Source: Piromyces finnis (taxonomy: Eukaryota; Neocallimastigomycota; Neocallimastigomycetes; Neocallimastigales; Neocallimastigaceae). Taken from it: a stretch of 64,000 bases of DNA. The notes beneath the pieces are model-generated. The model was not told where the DNA came from. It saw nothing but the letters and a program-made list of their open reading frames with translations, and searched no databases. The stretch covers positions 574,501 to 638,500 of the forward strand of contig MCFH01000009.1 in NCBI GenBank assembly GCA_002104945.1. The letters run 5' to 3'. Shown in pieces: positions 51,254 through 64,000 of this stretch (the first letter of the stretch is position 1; every line of letters begins with the position of its first letter). Made by a program: the position numbers and the translations under genes.

Positions 51254-54200
51254 ATATACATACAAACATTCTAATTTTTTCATTTCTGTTATTTTAAAAG
51301 GAATTGATTCTGAAGTTTTATCATTGTCCTGTATATCATTGTTCTGTAAATCACTATATTATTTTTGATTAAATATTGTTATGTTATTTATATTTTTTAG
51401 TATTAATAATATGGATTAAGTTTTCCAATTCTATCATTAATATAATATTTATTTACAGTCTTTTTAAATTAGGAATATTAATTAACGAATTTGGAAGATC
51501 ACACAACTTATTATTAGCAATATTTCTAATTATAGTTTAGTAGTAAATGATAGTAAATAATGTTAGGTAAATATTTGTAGTAATTAAAAATTAAAATTAT
51601 TTTAAAAAATAATAAACATACAAATTTTCAAGAGAAACCAAACCATCAATATTATTGGGAAGATGTTCCAACTGATTATATTGTAATACTCTATATACCA
51701 GAAAATGAAATAATGATTATTTTAGTATTTAGTACTAATTAAAAGTAATTAATAATTTGAATATTATTTATTACAAGCTTTTAAGGTTTTCCAATGTGCA
51801 AAAGGTTTCTGGAATTGATGAAATTTTATTGTTTTCTAATGAAATTTCTTCAATATTTTTAAGGTTTCCTAAGTCATCATTTAAAGTTTTCAATCTATTA
51901 TTTTTCATATATCTTTCATTTATTCAAATAATTTTATATATAATAATTATTGTTATTAAAATTGTAACTTTTTTTGTAATATTTATTTTATAATAGAAAA
52001 TGTAATAAAGGTATACAAATATTTTAGGTTTTTTAAATTTCCGAAACCAATTGGAAGGAATTGTATTTCATTATTATCAAAATTACTAAATTATCATATT
52101 CATTAAACATTTAACAATTAGTTATTTATGAATTATATAAAGATATTATAAAAACAATTTACATTAACTCAATATTTTCAAGATTTTTAAATGAATCAAC
52201 TATTTCATTTATTTTGTTATCAGATGCATCCCTTTATATAATTTAATATATTGAGAAATATTCCATTCATTAATTTATTAATTTAAATGATATTTATAAT
52301 AATAATGATAATAATGATGATAAATATATTATTTTTATATAAATAATAAAAATATAAATTTACAATTCTTTTAATTGTGTAAGATTACCAAAAGAATCAG
52401 GAAATCTTTCAACATTGTTACGTGAAAACGATCTATATAATGAATATATAAAATTAATTAGAAGTATTAATTAATAAAATAATTATATGATTAATACTAA
52501 CAATGCTATTAAATTTCGAAGATTAGAGAAGTTAGTTGGGAAAAATTCTAATTTATTATTATCTAAAATACTTTATTTTTAAAATAGGTTATTATAATGT
52601 TAATTGTATATAATAAGGATAATAAAATTTGTTATATAAATTAGAAATGTACAGTTTAGTTAATGATGTCATTTTTTCCATATTTGAGGGAAGAATAACA
52701 ATGCAATTGTTTGTTAAGTCACTGATATATATAAATATAATATATTTGGATTAAATATTGAAATTGTAGTCTATATTAATATTATATAAATAATACTATT
52801 TACAGTTCTTTAATTTTATTAAGCGATGAAAAAGATTCAGGTAAGTAAGTTAATTTATTATTCACTAAAGTTCTATTAATGTTTAAATAATTAAATTATC
52901 TTAATATTTATTGTAAAAATTAATTAGAAAGTAATAAATTTTTACAGTATTTCAAGATTAGATAGATTTCCTATATTAACAGGAAGTGACAGTAACCGAT
53001 TATTTCTTAATTTTCTATATAGGCATATATTAATACATTAATATTATAAGATATTATTTTATTATCTAATTCATATAATGATAATTATTATTAATGCTTA
53101 CAAAGTCGTTAGATTTTTTAATTTTGTAATTTCATCAGGGATACTTGCAATTTTATTATTTTCTAAGTTACTATTTATTAAAATACAAAATAATTTATTA
53201 TAAAACTTATTTTGTTTTTTCAAGTAATATAATGATAAAAGTTGTACCATTCTTTTAAAAATTTAAGATTTCCAATTTCTCTTGATATATAAAATAACTT
53301 ATTTTTTGACAAATCGCTTTTTAAAATATGGATAAAATATATTAGTATCTATATAGAGATGTTAGTTATAATTATATTAAAACCGTACATATTTTCTAAG
53401 AATAAATTGTACTTAATTTCATCAGTAATTGCCGTAATTTTGTTACTTTTCATATATCTATGTTCATTTAAAGAGTTTATTAGTATTCTATAATCATAAT
53501 AATAATAATAGTAATTAAAAGGGCAAATTTACAGATTTTTCAGAAGTTTGTAGTAAATTATTTCCTTTGGATATTCTTCAAATGAATTATTATTTAAGTT
53601 TCTATTAAATATTCATATATATAAAATTAATTGTAATAAATACATATTAATATTGATATAAAATTCATTACATAACAATTAATACATACAATGTTTCAAC
53701 GCCGAATAATTTTGTTAGAATTTTTGGGAAGCTAGTTAAAAAACATTCTGAGAAATTACTTTTTTTTATATTGAATTCATTTATTTGTATTAGAATTGTA
53801 ATATTTAAATATTAAATAATTATTATTATTGTAGTATATTACCATTCTTTCATATCTTCAACTTTTCCAATGGTAATAGTTTCATCAATAATTTTGTTAA
53901 TGGTATCTTTTGCAGTAATGCTTTTTTTTAATTCTATTTGACTTACTGTTCCATGAATTAATTGCAGTTGTGTACTAATTTCATTTAAAATTCTTTGACG
54001 TAAATAATGTTTAATACACATATATCTGTCTTGAAGCTGATTCTCTAAAATATTAATTCTATGGAATCCATTGAAATTAAATTTCAATGTATCATTTAAT
54101 GCTAAATTATTGTCATCTTCATTTAATACCCCTCTACTACTAAGGATATTATTAGTTGCTATTTTATTGTCATCTATTTTTTTTTTATTTACTATAACAT

Positions 54201-55849
54201 TATGAACCCCAATATTCTTTTCTCTATTTTTACTATTTACATTAGAACTTAATAAACCAAGTATTAAATTACTAATGCTATAAATCTCATCTTTACACAT
54301 ATCTACTAATTTATTAAACTTGTCAATTTCTGATACCTCTGTTTTTAATGAATCTTTTATATATTTATTTAAGATATTTATCATATTACAAAAATATTCA
54401 TTTGCTGATGGGTGAAGTGTTTTTTTTAAGCATTCACTTATTTCAGGTGGAGGGTCAACATCATAACCATTTTTAACAATAAAATATAATCCTAATCTTA
54501 ATAAGGTCTTATTTTCAATTAAAAAGACTTTGTAATTTGGAATAGTGTATCCATACGATATACAATCATCCAAGAAATGAATTTCATTTTCATTAGAAGG
54601 GGTACACATAAAATGAAATCTATAACAATAGGTCGGTTTATCAGAACAATACATTTTTGTTGGATCTGGAAGAATTACAGGTAACATTGGAAATGGAAAT
54701 TCATATAATTCATCAATTCTTTTAAATAAATCTTCAAATGGAATTTTTGAAAGAGAATCATCATATTCATTCTATTAAAAATATATAATAAAAATTAGAT
54801 TAATATTAGTATATTTATATACATATATAATGACATAATGTTAGGTATTGTAAATATATTTCTATATTAAATTTAAAAATACAGTCAAAGGTGAATTAGC
54901 TAAATTTATAGGAATTATTTCTAGATCAGCTCCTTTTTTGACACTGCATTTATTAGATGGTTTTGAATTAAAACTTCCATTCATAGATTGTGTTTCATTC
55001 TCACATTCCTCAATTTTCTGATTAATTGTATAGTATGGTTGAAGAGGTGAGAAATTTTGTGGAGAAATATATCCAGGTAATGACAATGCACTAGGATTAT
55101 TATTTGGTATAGAATAGAAGTTTTGTTTTTGTTCAACATATGGAGGACAAGAAATAATTGATGCTGTTGGATCGAAATTCCCGGATTGACTGTCAAAAGT
55201 AACAATGTTTCCATTTCTTTGAGGAAAATTCTGTTGATTTTGTAAATTTTCCATACTCTTTCCAATATTTGTGTAAGAATTATCATAATTTGAATTATTA
55301 TTAGAATAATTATTAATTAAAAGATGATGAAACAAATTAATATTATTATTTGGATTATTTGAACTAGGGCTACATAAGCTATATGGATAATTATTCTCTT
55401 TATAAAACGAATCACTTGGACTTGAAAAATTACTATTAAATAATTGATAGTTGTTAGGAATTCCACTTCTTGTAAGCTCATTGGTAGTAATTATATTTAT
55501 TGAATTTACATGGCTAACATTATTTCCATAATTATTGGTAATGCTTTGATTATTTCTATCAAAGTAAGAAATTTCTTTGTATTTTTCATCGGAGTAAGTT
55601 TTATTAGCTTTTATTTTATGTATGTTATTTTCATGATTAGTATTTATGTTTGGATTTTGAGGATTATTAATTAGTATATTTTGATAACAAAAGCTCTTTT
55701 CCTTTTTATTATAATTTTTTTTTATTTTAATAATGTAATATCATATATAAATATATAAAAAAAATTAATTGATATATATTTAAAATATATTTATTATATA
55801 ATTTTATACATATATATATATATATATATACATCATTATTAATATTCAT
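49522..55849 (-). CDS. LRR protein with about 25 one-repeat exons
   Basis: The first exon 55832-55849 encodes MNINND; then come 54883-55701 (273 residues, Asn/Ser/Pro/Gln-rich, likely disordered), 53843-54771 (about 310 residues) and roughly 23-25 short exons down to the stop TGA at 49522. The third exon contains a globular-looking segment, DPTKMYCSDKPTYCYRFHFM to LIHGTVSQIELKK, of no recognised family. The short exons each encode one LRR of the 23-residue intracellular type (LxxLxLxxNxLxxIPxxI); an example, 52804-52872, is exactly 69 nt with phase-2 introns splitting the conserved Leu codon. One exon near 51775-51910 holds two repeats. The last exon reads SLPKLKSLQIFDFDIPILRL. An AAAAT/AAAT array of 330 bp lies in one intron. 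Total about 1,200 residues. Probably a cytoplasmic protein-binding scaffold; individual exon edges are not all verified. Confidence 0.8.
50925..51254. repeat. (AAAAT)n then (AAAT)n array in LRR-gene intron
   Basis: About 260 bp of AAAAT units followed from about 51185 by 17 AAAT units, lying between two LRR exons of the minus-strand gene. All long frames here are artefacts. Confidence 0.98.
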
Positions 55850-56293
55850 GTTAAAATATTAATTATTTTATATAATTGAAAAGATTATGAATTTCGAATA
55901 AAAAAATAAATATATATTATTTGATAATTTTTATAGGAATGGATTTAAATTTATTATAAATTTCATGAAAAATAAAATTTTTATAGTTGTTTAATAGTTT
56001 AAATTCTTAATATTAAATATATATATATTTAAAATTTTTAATTGTATTTTTTAAAATTTTACCCATTAAAAAACAATATATTCAAAAAAAAAGAAAAAAA
56101 AAAAAAAACTTATAGAAAAGAACTTTATTGTATTCTGTGAAAGTTATCATAAATTTTACTGTCACCTAAATCATTATTTAATTTCCATTGTTTATTTAAT
56201 TCTATAAAGTTAATATCACATATTAACATTAATGTACTTATTTTGATATAATTTAATCAATCAATCAATAATAATATTTAGTATTTGTATAAA
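55850..56293. promoter_or_regulatory. Shared divergent promoter of the two LRR genes
   Basis: 444 bp between the two start codons, AT-rich, with poly(A) and AT-dinucleotide runs and a slightly more complex part at 56110-56220. No specific factor site is recognised. Head-to-head layout suggests joint control. Confidence 0.45.

Positions 56294-64000
<7,707 letters not shown>

Overview
The window is a nuclear segment of an extremely AT-rich eukaryote. Genes carry many short introns (mostly 60-150 bp, GT...AG, with GTAAGT or GTATGT-like donors) and are separated by 80-95% AT intergenic DNA full of homopolymers and microsatellites. An anaerobic gut fungus (Neocallimastigomycota) is the best inference. 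The evidence is the base composition, Asn-rich proteins, many ankyrin and LRR proteins, and an organelle-targeted 51 kDa NADH dehydrogenase subunit of the kind kept in fungal hydrogenosomes. No rRNA or species marker is present, so the genus is open.

Left part (1-25 kb) is a conserved housekeeping block: RLP24 (+), TFIIE alpha (-), pseudouridine synthase PUS7 (-), condensin subunit CAP-G/YCG1 (+), a BLCAP/BC10-like small membrane protein (+), an At4g15545-like coiled-coil protein (-), a large two-HMG-box protein (-, with an apparent one-base frameshift) and VPS55 (-). VPS55 appears to need a single-nucleotide exon to keep frame. Middle part (25-39 kb): a SINE copy, the hydrogenosomal-type 51 kDa subunit (-), an ADAL/MAPDA N6-methyl-AMP deaminase (-) and a UBE2S-type E2 with the LRRL tail (+), separated by long gene-poor stretches.

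The 38.7-46.7 kb region is an accessory, decayed zone: a secreted Cys-rich ORF with two in-frame TGA codons, a 5'-truncated lectin-like ORF, long AAAAT arrays, a 54-bp tandem repeat, a second SINE copy lying inside a degenerate reading frame, a degenerate LINE 3' end, small orphan ORFs and short duplicated segments.

The right part (46.7-64 kb) is a repeat-protein cluster: a 767-aa ankyrin protein (-) followed by two divergently transcribed LRR genes. In both LRR genes one LRR equals one exon; every one of the seven full LRR exons measured in the right-hand gene, and the one measured in the left-hand gene, is exactly 69 nt with phase-2 introns. The right-hand gene runs off the window and has a one-base slip in an AAT tract.

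Most interesting: (i) a tRNA-derived SINE in two near-identical inverted copies with 13-bp target-site duplications, whose 3' region resembles the end of the neighbouring LINE; (ii) the one-nucleotide VPS55 exon; (iii) the exon-equals-repeat LRR gene pair.
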